From Jiangella aurantiaca (GTDB lineage Bacteria; Actinomycetota; Actinomycetes; Jiangellales; Jiangellaceae), in the NCBI RefSeq assembly GCF_004349105.1, contig NZ_SMLB01000016.1:58922-122921 (forward strand): DNA of 64,000 nt, read 5' to 3'. A program made the translations under genes and the position numbers. The notes below the pieces were generated by a model. It did no database searches. It was not told the DNA's origin and saw nothing but the letters and a program-made list of their open reading frames with translations. Positions 41,986 to 51,031 of the stretch are shown one piece after another; position 1 is the first letter of the stretch; the number at the start of each line of letters is the position of its first letter.

Positions 41986-44559
41986 ATGCACGCCACTCAC
42001 GCGCTGAGTCAGTGGCCGCTGGTCGGCCGGTATGACGAGTACGCGGCCGCGCTGCAGGTCCTGACCGGCGACGACCCCGCTACGGCGTTCGGCGTGCTGC
42101 TGGTCGGCGAGTCCGGCGTGGGCAAGTCGACGCTGGCGAGCCGGTTGGAGGAGGCGGCCGCCGGCAGCGCGTATGTGGTGACCGTCACATCGCCGAGTCG
42201 GGCGCAGCCGGTCATGCTCGGCGCGCTCGCCCCGCTGCTCACCGACGTCGCCGCGCACGCCGACGCCAGCCCGATCTCGGTGTTCCAGGCCGCCGCGGAC
42301 CGGCTCAGCCGCGATGCCGGCGGCCGGCCGGTGATCCTGCGGGTCGAGGACGGCCACCTGCTCGACGGTGCCAGCGCGGGCCTGCTGCGGATGCTGGCGA
42401 TGGCGAAGCGCGCTCGGCTCCTGGTCACCAGCCGGCCGAACCCCGGCATCCCGGAGGACCTGGTGGCGCTGTGGAAGGACGGCTGGCTGCGCTGGATCGA
42501 CGTCGCGCCGCTGGACCGCGCCGAGACCACGCTGCTGCTGCGCGAGGCGCTCGGCGGCGTCGTCGGCCGCGACACCGACCGCCGCATGTGGGAAGCGAGC
42601 CTCGGCAACCCGCTCTACCTGCGCGAACTGGTCCGCTCCGCGCTGAGCCGGGACGAGCTCGTGGACCACCACGGCGTGTGGACATGGACCGGGCCGGTGG
42701 TGCCGGGCCGCCTGATCGAGCTGGTCACCGCGGAGCTGCGCCGCCGCCCCGACGGCGAGCGCGAGGTGCTCGAGATCGTCTCGCTGGCCGAGTCGCTGCC
42801 GCTGCCGCTGCTGTTCGAGCTGGCCGACACCGACGCGGTCGACTCGCTGGTCGAGGCCGGCATGCTGGTCGTCGACAACGCCGCAGCGCCACCGACGGCC
42901 CGGCTGTCGCACCCGGTCTACGGTGAGGCGATCCGGAGCCTGGTGCCGCCCGGCCGGCGCCGCGTGCTGCGCGAACGCGTGGTCCGGCACCTGCCCGCCC
43001 CGCACGACGCGTCGCTGCCGGACCTGCTGCGGTGGGTGTCGTGGGCGCTCGAGGCCGGGTCGGTGCCCGAGCCGGAACTGCTCGTCGAGGCCGCCGCGCT
43101 GGCCAACCGGCTCCAGCAGGCCGCCGACGCACGCCGGTTCGCCGATCTCGCGCTGCTGGCCGACCCCGACGACGGCGTGGTGGCGGGCGCGCTGGCCGAG
43201 CGGGCCCGAGCGCACCGAGTACTCGGCGCCGTCGACCGCGCCCAGGCCGACCTCGACCAGCTGCACGCGCTGCCCGCCGAGGTGCTCACGCCGGCGCTGG
43301 AGGCGCACGCGGCCATCACCGGCGCCGACGTGCTGTTCCACGGACAGGCCGACCCCGAGGCGGCGGTCCGGTTGCTGGACGAGGCGCTGCCGCGGGTCGC
43401 CGGCTCCCCGCAGTCGTCCGCCGTCGTGCGCGGCCACCGGCTGACGGTGCTGATGAACGTCGGGCGCACCGGCGAGGCGCTGGACGAGGCGGTCGACTTC
43501 CTCAGCGACACGACGCTGCCGCTGCTGGCCCGGATCCAGCTGGCCGCGCCGGTGCAGTTGTCGTTGGCCCGGGCCGGCCGGGTGGCCGAGGCGCTCCGGC
43601 TGGGCGAGCGGTACATGGACGCCGCCCGCGAGTCGCTGTCCGAGGCGACCGCGTTCCTCATGCCGCTGCGCGCCGCCATGGTGGTGATCCGGCTGTTCGC
43701 CGGCGACGTCGACGGCGCGGAGCGGATGCACGCCGACGAGTCCGACCTCGACATCGAGCACGTCCACCATCACCGCAACGTGCCGGGGCTGGTCGAGGCC
43801 CAGCTCGCGATGGCCCGCGGCCGCTGGTCCGAGGCGTCCGGGCACCTGGGCGGCGCCATCGCCGCACTGCACGAGTCCGACCCGCGCGGCCTGCTGCCGG
43901 CCGTGCTGGCGCTGGCCGCGGAGTCCGCCGTCTGGCTCGGCGACGTCGAGGAAGCAGCCCGATTCCGTGAGGAGGCGCTGCGCCAGCCGGTGCACGAATC
44001 GTCGACGATCTTCGGCCGGCGCCGCCGCACGCTGCTGTGGGTCGGTCTGGCCCGCCGCGAGGGCGACGCCGTCGACCAGGCCCTGGACGCCGCCGACGCC
44101 GCGGCCGCCGCGAACCTGCCGCCTGCCGAGCTGGACTCGCTGCACGTCGCGCTGCTCGGACTGGCCGACAGTCTGCCGACGGCGCGCGAGCTGACACTGT
44201 CCGACGTCGCGGACCGGATGGCCGCCGCCGCCAAGCAGTGCGACGGCCTCACCCGGGCCGAAGCGATGGCCGGTTACGCCCGTGCCCTGGCCGCCGGCGA
44301 CACCGAGCTGGCGTCGGCGTTCGAGGCGACGCTGGCCGGTTACGGCATCTGGACCAACCCGCCGCGGCAACAGACCATCGCGCTGACCCGCCGTGAACAG
44401 GAGATCGCCCCGCTGGCCGCCGCCGGCATCTCCTCGCGCGACATCGCCCGCCGGCTGAGCATCTCCACCCGCACCGTCGAGAGCCACCTGGCCCGCATCT
44501 ACGCCAAGCTCGGCATCACCAGCCGCGCGGAGCTGCCAGCCGCACTGAGCGGCCGCTGA
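41986..44559 (+). CDS. Large ATP-binding LuxR-family (LAL-type) regulator
   Basis: An 857-residue regulator. An N-terminal STAND-like ATPase has Walker A GESGVGKST at about residues 41-49 and Walker B-like VILRVEDGHLLD. A long helical TPR-like middle follows (about 330-780). The C-terminal LuxR helix-turn-helix (LTRREQEIAPLAAAGISSRD to TVESHLARIYAKLG) is at about 795-845. LAL proteins activate sugar or secondary-metabolite genes after sensing a ligand or protein partner. No biosynthetic cluster is adjacent, so targets are unknown. Confidence 0.88.
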   Translation: MHATHALSQWPLVGRYDEYAAALQVLTGDDPATAFGVLLVGESGVGKSTLASRLEEAAAGSAYVVTVTSPSRAQPVMLGALAPLLTDVAAHADASPISVFQAAADRLSRDAGGRPVILRVEDGHLLDGASAGLLRMLAMAKRARLLVTSRPNPGIPEDLVALWKDGWLRWIDVAPLDRAETTLLLREALGGVVGRDTDRRMWEASLGNPLYLRELVRSALSRDELVDHHGVWTWTGPVVPGRLIELVTAELRRRPDGEREVLEIVSLAESLPLPLLFELADTDAVDSLVEAGMLVVDNAAAPPTARLSHPVYGEAIRSLVPPGRRRVLRERVVRHLPAPHDASLPDLLRWVSWALEAGSVPEPELLVEAAALANRLQQAADARRFADLALLADPDDGVVAGALAERARAHRVLGAVDRAQADLDQLHALPAEVLTPALEAHAAITGADVLFHGQADPEAAVRLLDEALPRVAGSPQSSAVVRGHRLTVLMNVGRTGEALDEAVDFLSDTTLPLLARIQLAAPVQLSLARAGRVAEALRLGERYMDAARESLSEATAFLMPLRAAMVVIRLFAGDVDGAERMHADESDLDIEHVHHHRNVPGLVEAQLAMARGRWSEASGHLGGAIAALHESDPRGLLPAVLALAAESAVWLGDVEEAARFREEALRQPVHESSTIFGRRRRTLLWVGLARREGDAVDQALDAADAAAAANLPPAELDSLHVALLGLADSLPTARELTLSDVADRMAAAAKQCDGLTRAEAMAGYARALAAGDTELASAFEATLAGYGIWTNPPRQQTIALTRREQEIAPLAAAGISSRDIARRLSISTRTVESHLARIYAKLGITSRAELPAALSGR

Positions 44560-44686
44560 TCGAGCGTTGGCCAGCCCACGCGTGCGTTGATCACGTTGAG
44601 CGGGCCCGCGCGTTTGCTTGGCAGCGCGACGGGAGGACACGCCTAGCCCGACGGCCACGGCTCGGTCCAGCCCTTACGCGCGGGCG

Positions 44687-45439
44687 TCAGGTACGGAGCA
44701 CGACCACGGGGGTGCCGACCTCGGTGTGCTCCCAGAGCGCGACGGCGTCCTCGAGGTCCTGGCGGATGCAGCCGTCGGAGAGCGGCGTGCCGAGCTGGGA
44801 GAGCGTCTGCACCTCGGTGCCGGTGGCGGTGTCGACCGGGAGGTCGTGGAAGCCGATGTTGGAGTTCTGGCCGCGGAAGAACCGCACCATGTACTCCATG
44901 GTCTCGGTGCCGTGCCAGCTGACGGCGTCGCGGGACTTGGAGAACACCTCGAAGGTGCCGGTGGGCAGCTGGTCGTAGCGGCTGCCGGAGACCAGGTAGG
45001 TACGCACGACGGTGTCGTCGGCGTCGACCAGCCAGACCTGCTGCTGGGTGATGTCGAACACCACCCGGTGGCCGGAGCCACTGCCGGCCGGGAGCGGGGC
45101 GCTGGCGACCGGCTTGGCGTTCGGGTCGGCCGGCGGCTCGACGATCACCTTGACCATGGCCGGACGGGCGGCCTTGGGGCCGAGGCCGCGGTCGGTGGTG
45201 CCACGGGAGGCGTCGTCGCCGTCGCGTTCGGACAGCGGCGGCAGCGCGCCCGCGCTGGCTGGGACGTCCGGCCCGGTGGCGGTACCGGCCAGCGCGAACA
45301 GGCCGGTGGTGACCGCAAGGGAGCAGCTGAGCACGGTGACCCGCACGCCGTGGATGCGGGAGCGGCGGCGAACGCGGGAACGACGACGAGACGAGTGCCG
45401 CGTGGCCGATCGGGCCGAGACGCCGTAGCGCCCTGCCAT
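44687..45439 (-). CDS. L,D-transpeptidase (YkuD domain), membrane anchored
   Basis: A 250-residue protein: very basic cytoplasmic start (RHSSRRRSRVRRRSRIHG), one membrane helix at about residues 32-52, a Pro/Ala-rich linker, then a YkuD catalytic domain. The active-site region reads GFHDLPV...LSDGCIRQ: nucleophile Cys and upstream His are kept, but SDGCIR has Asp where the classical motif has His (SHGC). This variant is known in actinobacterial members. It would make 3-3 peptidoglycan cross-links or attach proteins to the wall. ATG 45439 has a strong GGAAGGAG site; 12 extra in-frame codons upstream are rejected. Confidence 0.88.
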   Translation of the reverse strand: MAGRYGVSARSATRHSSRRRSRVRRRSRIHGVRVTVLSCSLAVTTGLFALAGTATGPDVPASAGALPPLSERDGDDASRGTTDRGLGPKAARPAMVKVIVEPPADPNAKPVASAPLPAGSGSGHRVVFDITQQQVWLVDADDTVVRTYLVSGSRYDQLPTGTFEVFSKSRDAVSWHGTETMEYMVRFFRGQNSNIGFHDLPVDTATGTEVQTLSQLGTPLSDGCIRQDLEDAVALWEHTEVGTPVVVLRT

Positions 45440-45512
45440 CCGCGCTCCTTCCGGGTCGGGGGTAACCGTCACTCAGCGTACGCCACCGCGTCGTCCGGGT
45501 GGCGGCACCGGC

Positions 45513-45538
45513 ATGATCATGCGCTCGGGCGCGCCCGG
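45513..45538. repeat. Short palindromic intergenic motif, copy 2
   Basis: ATGATCATGCGCT followed by CGGGCGCGCCCG. It matches 30376-30400 at about 21 of 25 positions and lies 52 bp downstream of the minus-strand nuclease gene. Either a small dispersed repeat or a shared terminator form. Confidence 0.45.
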
Positions 45539-45590
45539 ATAAACGTGACCGACCGGACGAAACCAGGTCAGGACGGTGTCACGGCCGCCG

Positions 45591-46424
45591 TCAGGACGTC
45601 TCCAGACCGGCCCAGGAGGCCCGGGTGGACGTGGACGCCCGCCCTTCAGAGCAGTGCTGCAGGTAGTCGCACCAGCCGCACAGCGACGACGGGCGCGGCG
45701 GGAACCGGGTGTCGCCGGTGTCGCCGGCCCGGAACGCGGCGTCGGCCTCGGCGCACTCCGCGGCGATGCCGTCGGCGCGGTCGAGGTGGCGGGTGAGCGT
45801 GCGGTCGTCGTGCTCCCACACCGCGACGGTGCCGGACGGCAGGTGGTGCAGCTCGACCCGGTGGCACGGGGTGCGCAGTGTACGGGCGGCCGCCGCGGCG
45901 TAGACGGCCAGCGCCAGCGAGCTGCGCGCGTCGTCGGTGCTGAGCACGTGCCGGCCGGTCTTGTAATCGACGATGACCAGCTCGTCGCCGCGCTGGTCGA
46001 CGCGGTCGATGCGGCCGGTCAGCGACGTGCCGCCATGGATGAGCCCGACCGTGCGCTCCACGCCGCGGGGTTCGTCGTCGGGGTCGAGCCTGGCGACGTA
46101 GCCCGTCACCATGTCGCGGGCCCGGACCCGCCAGAGGTCGGCCTGCTCAGCGTCGCGGAAGCCCTCGGCCGTCCAGTACTCGTCGACCATGGCGCCGGCC
46201 CGGTGCGGCGTGCGGGCGTCGCGAGGCAGCCGCCACCAGCCGGCCAGCGCGTTGTGCACGACGGCACCCAGCGTGTTGTGCGCCCACGGAGGGCCCTTGG
46301 GCGGCGGCGGGCGGTCGAGGTAGGTGAACCGGTAGCGGCGGGGACAGTCGAGCCAGGTGTTCAGCCGCGTGGGCGTGGCGCTGTACAGGCGCCGCGGCAT
46401 GCCGTCGAGGATGGGCTGGCTCAT
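45591..46424 (-). CDS. RecB-type PD-(D/E)XK nuclease with Fe-S cysteines
   Basis: A 277-residue stand-alone RecB-family nuclease. The catalytic core shows LTGRIDRVDQRGDELVIVDY then KTGR (GxxDR...DYKTG). One N-terminal Cys (TWLDCPRRYRFTYLDRPP) and three C-terminal ones (CGWCDYLQHC) are spaced as in Cas4/AddB-type iron-sulfur nucleases. No helicase is fused or adjacent, unlike AdnAB. Its role is probably DNA end processing; no CRISPR genes are nearby, so it is not a Cas4 by context. Confidence 0.9.
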   Translation of the reverse strand: MSQPILDGMPRRLYSATPTRLNTWLDCPRRYRFTYLDRPPPPKGPPWAHNTLGAVVHNALAGWWRLPRDARTPHRAGAMVDEYWTAEGFRDAEQADLWRVRARDMVTGYVARLDPDDEPRGVERTVGLIHGGTSLTGRIDRVDQRGDELVIVDYKTGRHVLSTDDARSSLALAVYAAAAARTLRTPCHRVELHHLPSGTVAVWEHDDRTLTRHLDRADGIAAECAEADAAFRAGDTGDTRFPPRPSSLCGWCDYLQHCSEGRASTSTRASWAGLETS

Positions 46425-46515
46425 GCGTTCATTCTCCCGCCCGGCACCGACAGCGTTCCCTTTCCCTGGTGGGACTCGCCGCCTAGGACCTCGCGGTCGG
46501 CATCGAGGCCGGCCA

Positions 46516-47121
46516 TCATCCCGCGCCCGCGACGAAGGCCCGGACGGAGTCGGCCACCAGCTGCACGGCGATGGCCGACAGCAGCAGGCCGGCGATCCGC
46601 GTCACCAGCAGGATGCCGGACTCCCTCAGCACCCGCAGCAGCAGCACGCTGAACCGCATCGACGCCCAGATGCACAACAGGACCACCACGATTCCGAGCG
46701 CCAGCGCGAGGACGTCCCACCCGCCGTCAGAGTCCTGCACGAACACCATCGTCGCGACGATGGCACCCGGCCCGGCGAGCAGCGGCGTCCCGAGCGGCAC
46801 CATCGCGACGTTCCCGGCGGCCGCGGTCTCCGGCTGGTCCGCCTTCCCGGTCAGCAGCTCGAGCGCGACCAGCAGCAACAGCAGCCCGCCGGCGCCCTGC
46901 AGGGCGGGCAGGCTGATGTGCATGTAGTCGAGGATGGTGCGGCCGAACAGCGCGAAGACGGTGATGACGCCCCCGGCGACGGCGACCGCCTGCCAGGCGG
47001 CCCGGGTCCGCTCGGCCGGCCGCCGGTTGCCGGTCAGCGCGAGGAACACCGGCACGGTGCCCGGCGGGTCCATGATCACGAACAGCGTGACGACGACCTC
47101 GCCGAACAGCTGCCAGTTCAC
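46516..47121 (-). CDS. MarC family integral membrane protein
   Basis: A 201-residue protein with about six membrane helices, starting MNWQLFGEVVVTLFVIMDPP; the DPPG segment and GPGAI(V) repeats (LLAGPGAIVATMVF) are MarC/UPF0056 features. Once linked to multiple antibiotic resistance, the family is of unknown function, perhaps a transporter. GTG start at 47121 directly abuts the stop of the PHP gene (0 bp gap), so both are on one transcript. Confidence 0.9.
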   Translation of the reverse strand: MNWQLFGEVVVTLFVIMDPPGTVPVFLALTGNRRPAERTRAAWQAVAVAGGVITVFALFGRTILDYMHISLPALQGAGGLLLLLVALELLTGKADQPETAAAGNVAMVPLGTPLLAGPGAIVATMVFVQDSDGGWDVLALALGIVVVLLCIWASMRFSVLLLRVLRESGILLVTRIAGLLLSAIAVQLVADSVRAFVAGAG

Positions 47122-48009
47122 CTAGGGACTCCAAGTGCGCTCGTCGTGGTCGCGGCGGGGTCCGCTCCCGCCGGCCAGCGATCGTAGCCGTTCCCACTCC
47201 TCCGGTGCGGTGGTGTTGACGCCGAGCTCGTGGTCGAGCTTGCCGGTGCCGTGGTAGTCGCTCGAGCCGGTGACGACCAGGTCGAGCTCCCGCGCGACGC
47301 GGCGCAGGGTCCGCCGGCTGGCGTCGTCGTGGTCCTGGTGGTCGACCTCGATGCCGTCGAGTCCGGCGTCGCGCAGCGCCTCGACGGCCGACGGCGTCAG
47401 CGCACGGCGGGCGCCCTCGCGGCCCCACGGGTGCGCGAGTACGCACACCCCGCCGGCCGCGTGCACCAGGTGGATGGCCTCCTCGATGTCCGGCGCGTAC
47501 TTCGCCGCCCAGCCCGGCCGGCCCTGGCCGAGCCACCAGGCGAACGCCTCCTCGCGGTCGCGCACGTACCCCTTGGCGATCATCGCGTCGGCGACGTGCG
47601 GCCGGCCGACGGTGGAGGCGTCGGGCGAGTGGGCCAGGATGTCGGCGACGTCCATCGGCAGCCCGGCGGCCGTCAGCGCGGCGGCGATGCGGGCCAGCCG
47701 GGTGCGGCGGTCGTGCCGGACCCGGCCCAGCTCGGCGGCCAGCGGCTCGTACGCCGGGTCGACCAGGTACGCCAGCAGGTGCACGCCGTGGCCGCGCAGG
47801 TTCGTCGAGATCTCCGCACCCGGCACGACCTCGACGCCCGTCTCGTCACCGGCCGCGAGCGCGGCCGCCCAGCCGTCGAAGGTGTCGTGGTCGGTCAGCG
47901 CGACGACGTCGAGTCCGACCTCCTTGGCCCGCCGGACGACGTTCTCCGGGCGGTCGGTGCCGTCGGAGACGCTGCTGTGGGTGTGCAGATCGATGCGCAA
48001 CCGGGGCAC
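47122..48009 (-). CDS. PHP-domain phosphoesterase
   Basis: A 295-residue PHP-family metal phosphoesterase. The metal-binding motifs are DLHTHSSVSDGTD (I), ALTDHDTFDG (II), CVLAHPWG (III) and SDYHG (IV), all intact. Members of this form hydrolyse small phosphodiesters or nucleotides such as 3',5'-bisphosphates, or act as histidinol phosphatases; the exact substrate cannot be told. Adjacent to marC without spacing and 31 bp downstream of the DUF6758 gene, forming a three-gene minus-strand unit. Confidence 0.9.
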   Translation of the reverse strand: MPRLRIDLHTHSSVSDGTDRPENVVRRAKEVGLDVVALTDHDTFDGWAAALAAGDETGVEVVPGAEISTNLRGHGVHLLAYLVDPAYEPLAAELGRVRHDRRTRLARIAAALTAAGLPMDVADILAHSPDASTVGRPHVADAMIAKGYVRDREEAFAWWLGQGRPGWAAKYAPDIEEAIHLVHAAGGVCVLAHPWGREGARRALTPSAVEALRDAGLDGIEVDHQDHDDASRRTLRRVARELDLVVTGSSDYHGTGKLDHELGVNTTAPEEWERLRSLAGGSGPRRDHDERTWSP

Positions 48010-48040
48010 CCTCGATGGGATCGCTGGACGTCCGATGACC

Positions 48041-48682
48041 TCACTGATCGTAGCCCCGCGTCAGCCACGGCGGAGGCGTTCCGTACGGCAACAGGTCCGC
48101 CTCGTGGCCGAGATCACGTAGATCGACCACCTCGACGTCCTCCAGCAGCAGCACGCCGGCCGACTGCGGGTACAGGATCGCCCACAGCCAGCTGCCGCCC
48201 CAGTGGCCCGCGTAGACGGCGCGGTCGGCCGGCCCTTCGACGAACCACAGCGGCACCGTGCGGCCCTGCACCAGCACCTTGGCCCGTGGCTCGCCCTCGA
48301 CCGCCTTGCCCGGGTCGGCGGCCTCCAGCCCGGCCAGCCCGGCGCCGAGCCCGACGCCCTGCTCCTCGGCGACGAGCAGGAAGTCGCCGGGGCCGCCCAT
48401 CGGGTTCGGTCCGCTGATCCCGACACCGCTGGCCCGCACGCCGCCGGCGTCGTCGCCGGCGTGGATGACCGCGCCGACGACCCAGCCGCGCGGCAGCGGC
48501 CACGGCAGCCACAGCGGCACGTGCGACTCGCGGGCCAGCTGGTGCACCAGCGGCGCGCTCGGCGTCGTCACCGGCGCCAGCGGGTACACCTCGCCGTGCA
48601 GGGAGCAGATCCACCGGCTGGACCACGCACCGGGCGGACGGGCCGGAGCGCCGCACCGCGGGCAGGTTCGTTCGCCTCTCAC
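48041..48682 (-). CDS. DUF6758 family protein with N-terminal zinc ribbon
   Basis: A 213-residue protein starting (GTG) MRGERTCPRCGAPARPPGAW, with CPRC and a further Cys-His segment (WICSLHGEVYPL) forming a probable zinc ribbon. A globular part rich in Trp and Gly follows (HVPLWLPWPLPRGWVVGAV). Matches the actinobacterial DUF6758 family; function unknown. Residues upstream of the GTG in the same frame are not family-like. Upstream of the PHP and marC genes on the same strand. Confidence 0.8.
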   Translation of the reverse strand: MRGERTCPRCGAPARPPGAWSSRWICSLHGEVYPLAPVTTPSAPLVHQLARESHVPLWLPWPLPRGWVVGAVIHAGDDAGGVRASGVGISGPNPMGGPGDFLLVAEEQGVGLGAGLAGLEAADPGKAVEGEPRAKVLVQGRTVPLWFVEGPADRAVYAGHWGGSWLWAILYPQSAGVLLLEDVEVVDLRDLGHEADLLPYGTPPPWLTRGYDQ

Positions 48683-48838
48683 ACGAAGACGCTGACGTGT
48701 CCGCCCCAGCGCGTCAAGCACCTCGCCGCAACGCACTCCGAGGGCCGGCCGGAAATGATCAGGTTGAGCAGCCTTGCTCCCGCTCTGCGAGGCATGCATG
48801 CCCGGGGAAGCGTGAGTACGCCTGGGGATGGGGCCCGT

Positions 48839-49438
48839 TCAGGGGGCGTTCCAGCGGTCGATGGCGGGCGTCTCCCGCTCCCAGCCGAGGATGGACACCG
48901 TCGCCGTGTCGAGCCGCAAGCGGCCGCCGTCGGCGGCGGGGAGGCCGACCCAGCGCGCCCCGACCACGCGCAGGATGTGCCCGTGCGCGAACACCAGCGC
49001 CCGCTCGCCGTCGAACGCCCGCAGCCGGGCGATGACGCGGTCGACCCGCGTCTCGACATCCTTCGGGCTCTCACCGCCGGGCGACCCATCGGTCCACAGC
49101 GACCAGTCCGGGTCGGTCTCGCGGATCTCCGGCGTGGTGATGCCCTCGTAGTCGCCGTAGTCCCATTCACGCAGGTCGTCGTCGATCTCGGGGTCCGGGA
49201 AGCCGGCCAGGACCGCCGTCGTGCGGGCCCGCTGCAGCGGACTGGACAGCACCAGGCCGAACGACCCGCCGTCCAGCTTCGCCGCCAGAGACCGGGCCGC
49301 CCGCTCCCCCTCGGGCGTCAGCGGGAGGTCGGTGCTGCTGGTGTGCTTGCCGTCGCGGCTCCACTCGGTCTGACCGTGACGGACCAGCCAGATCTCGGGA
49401 CGGTGAGCCTGCCGATCCGGCTGCCGGAACGTCGCCAT
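48839..49438 (-). CDS. Histidine phosphatase (acid phosphatase/phosphoglycerate mutase family)
   Basis: A 199-residue member of histidine phosphatase branch 1, corresponding to Rv3214 (Gpm2, shown to be a phosphatase). Catalytic motif WLVRHGQTEWS with the phosphorylated His, RAR(TT) pocket, EWDYGDYEG acid region and VFAHGHILR second His are intact. Cytoplasmic. The small gene at 49483 starts divergently 44 bp away. Confidence 0.9.
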   Translation of the reverse strand: MATFRQPDRQAHRPEIWLVRHGQTEWSRDGKHTSSTDLPLTPEGERAARSLAAKLDGGSFGLVLSSPLQRARTTAVLAGFPDPEIDDDLREWDYGDYEGITTPEIRETDPDWSLWTDGSPGGESPKDVETRVDRVIARLRAFDGERALVFAHGHILRVVGARWVGLPAADGGRLRLDTATVSILGWERETPAIDRWNAP

Positions 49439-49482
49439 GCTGGTAACGCTAGCGGTGGAGTCGGCTCGGCGAGGAGGAACCC

Positions 49483-49780
49483 GTGACGGTGAGCGACTGG
49501 GCGTTCTACCACGGCGGCCAACGGCAGGACGGCCGGGACTACGACGCCGCCGTCGCCGACGCGCTGGACGAACGGCAGGGCACCAAGATCGGCCACTACG
49601 ACGGGCTGGTCTACCTGGTGCTGCGGCGGGTCCGGTACGACGGCGGTGTGCGCGACGCCGGCCGCCTGACGGTGCTGGCCGGGCCGGACGTCGCCGTCAC
49701 CGTCAGCGAGGGCGACCCCGACCCCGTCCCGTTGATCGCGGCGCAGCTGGAGGGACTTCAAACGCCGCACCTGGCTCTAG
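49483..49780 (+). CDS. Hypothetical protein, 3' end apparently frameshifted
   Basis: Not recognised. GTG start with an excellent AGGAGG site 5 nt upstream; the product begins MTVSDWAFYHGGQRQDGRDY, and its first 90 residues look like a folded soluble protein (IGHYDGLVYLVLRRVRYDGG). In the start frame there is no stop until 50622, through the antisense of the stress-protein gene, which is not credible. The +1 frame stops at 49778-49780, right at the end of the convergent gene. A one-base change near 49745-49765 would explain this; a sequencing error is also possible. End is approximate. Confidence 0.45.
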
Positions 49781-50253
49781 GACGTGCCGGTCTGCAGCGA
49801 CAGCCGGGCCAGCAGGTTACGCGCTTCGTCGGCGTGCTGGTGCTGGCAGTAGACCTCGTACCGGCCGGCGACGGTGACGCTCTGCGACGTGAAGTCGCGG
49901 CGGCCACCGGTGAACCAGTAGCCCACGAGACCGAAGATCATCATGAAGATGGCGCCCCACAGCACGCTGAGCAGGATGATCGCCAGCCAGCCCTCGTCGG
50001 TGAACAGACCGAGCAGGAGGCCGACGAACAGGCCCAGCCAAGCGCCGGTGGCCAGGCCGCCGAGAGCCGCCTTGCCCCAGGTCAGCCGGCCGGTGACCCG
50101 CTCGACCTGACGGAGCTCACTGCCGACGATGGCCAGGTTCTCGACGGGGAACTTCTGGTCGGCCAGATAGTCCACCGCCTTCTGCGCCGCGGGGTAGTCG
50201 TCGTACGTGCCGACGACGATGCCGGTAGGAAGACCGGGAACGGGACTCGCCAT
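49777..50253 (-). CDS. General stress protein (GSP17M/YflT-like domain) with glycine-rich membrane segments
   Basis: A 158-residue protein: an N-terminal YflT/GSP17M-type domain (VVGTYDDYPAAQKAVDYLAD, about residues 13-55), then two hydrophobic Gly-rich segments (about 66-88 and 92-114), and a short C-terminal part. Related proteins are induced by general stress in actinobacteria; mechanism unknown. ATG preceded by AGGAGG at 6 nt. Converges with the hypothetical gene at 49483. Confidence 0.85.
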   Translation of the reverse strand: MASPVPGLPTGIVVGTYDDYPAAQKAVDYLADQKFPVENLAIVGSELRQVERVTGRLTWGKAALGGLATGAWLGLFVGLLLGLFTDEGWLAIILLSVLWGAIFMMIFGLVGYWFTGGRRDFTSQSVTVAGRYEVYCQHQHADEARNLLARLSLQTGTS

Positions 50254-50366
50254 GACACACCTCCTAGAGGCCGACAGTACTCGCGCGGACGATCACCGGA
50301 CGGTTCATTCGCCGACGACATCGGCGGAACGTCACTGCTGAGCGGGCGAATCGGGACGAGACAGGG

Positions 50367-50873
50367 CTACGCCGTCGAGGCGATGAGCCAATCGGGCAGC
50401 TCCGCGGCCGCGGTGACGCCGAGCGCCAGCACCAGCGCGCGGTGCGCCTTGGGCTCGAACGGGTCGACGAGCAGTGTCATGCCCGCCTCGGCCGGGGTGC
50501 GGTCGGCCTTGAGCTGGTTGCACGACACACAGGCCGCGACGGTGTTCAGCCAGCTGCGCTGGGCACCGCCGCGGGACGTGGGCACGATGTGGTCGATGGA
50601 GTTGGCCCGGCCGGCGCAGTAGGCGCAGCGCCGTCCGTCGCGTTCGAGGACCCCGCTGCGCGACCACGGCACCTTGCGGCGGTACGGCACCCGGACGAAC
50701 CTGAGCAGCCGGACCACCAGCGGAGTGGGCAGCTCGCGGGTGGCCGACCGGATGAGCTTCTCGGTGTCGGCGTGCTCGACGACGGCTTTCTCGGTGAGGA
50801 TGAGGATGACGGCGCGGCGCACCGAGACCACGGCCAGCGGTTCATAGGAGGCGTTCAGAACGAGTGTGTTCAT
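50367..50873 (-). CDS. HNH endonuclease
   Basis: A 168-residue HNH nuclease of the common stand-alone actinobacterial type starting MNTLVLNASYEPLAVVS. A CAYC zinc pair, the core IDHIVPTSRGG, and NTVAACVSCNQLKADRTP (Asn and second CxxC) are all present. Biological role unknown; such genes are chromosomal and conserved rather than phage-linked. Its leader contains a 7-bp hairpin (50891-50910) just before a GAAGGAGG ribosome site. Confidence 0.92.
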   Translation of the reverse strand: MNTLVLNASYEPLAVVSVRRAVILILTEKAVVEHADTEKLIRSATRELPTPLVVRLLRFVRVPYRRKVPWSRSGVLERDGRRCAYCAGRANSIDHIVPTSRGGAQRSWLNTVAACVSCNQLKADRTPAEAGMTLLVDPFEPKAHRALVLALGVTAAAELPDWLIASTA

Positions 50874-51031
50874 AGCGCACGCCTCCTTCCCGAGCCCGTG
50901 TCAGGGCTCGCCGCTCTGACTCTAGTGTGGCCTATTCGCTCGGTAGGGAACGGAACGGCAAAATCTGGACCAATCGCTGGCGGTGCCCGCGCGTGCGGAC
51001 CCGCCTCTACAGTGCATCGACGTCGCCGCGT

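Noticed and set aside
41986..44559. Secondary-metabolite cluster signalled by the LAL regulator
   Set aside because: Neighbours are housekeeping genes; no synthase, synthetase or tailoring genes occur in the window.
45591..46424. Cas4 nuclease of a CRISPR system
   Set aside because: The fold and cysteines fit Cas4-like nucleases, but there is no repeat array and no other cas gene.
49483..50622. A 379-residue protein
   Set aside because: Beyond about residue 95 it is antisense to the well-supported stress protein gene; only the N-terminal part looks real.
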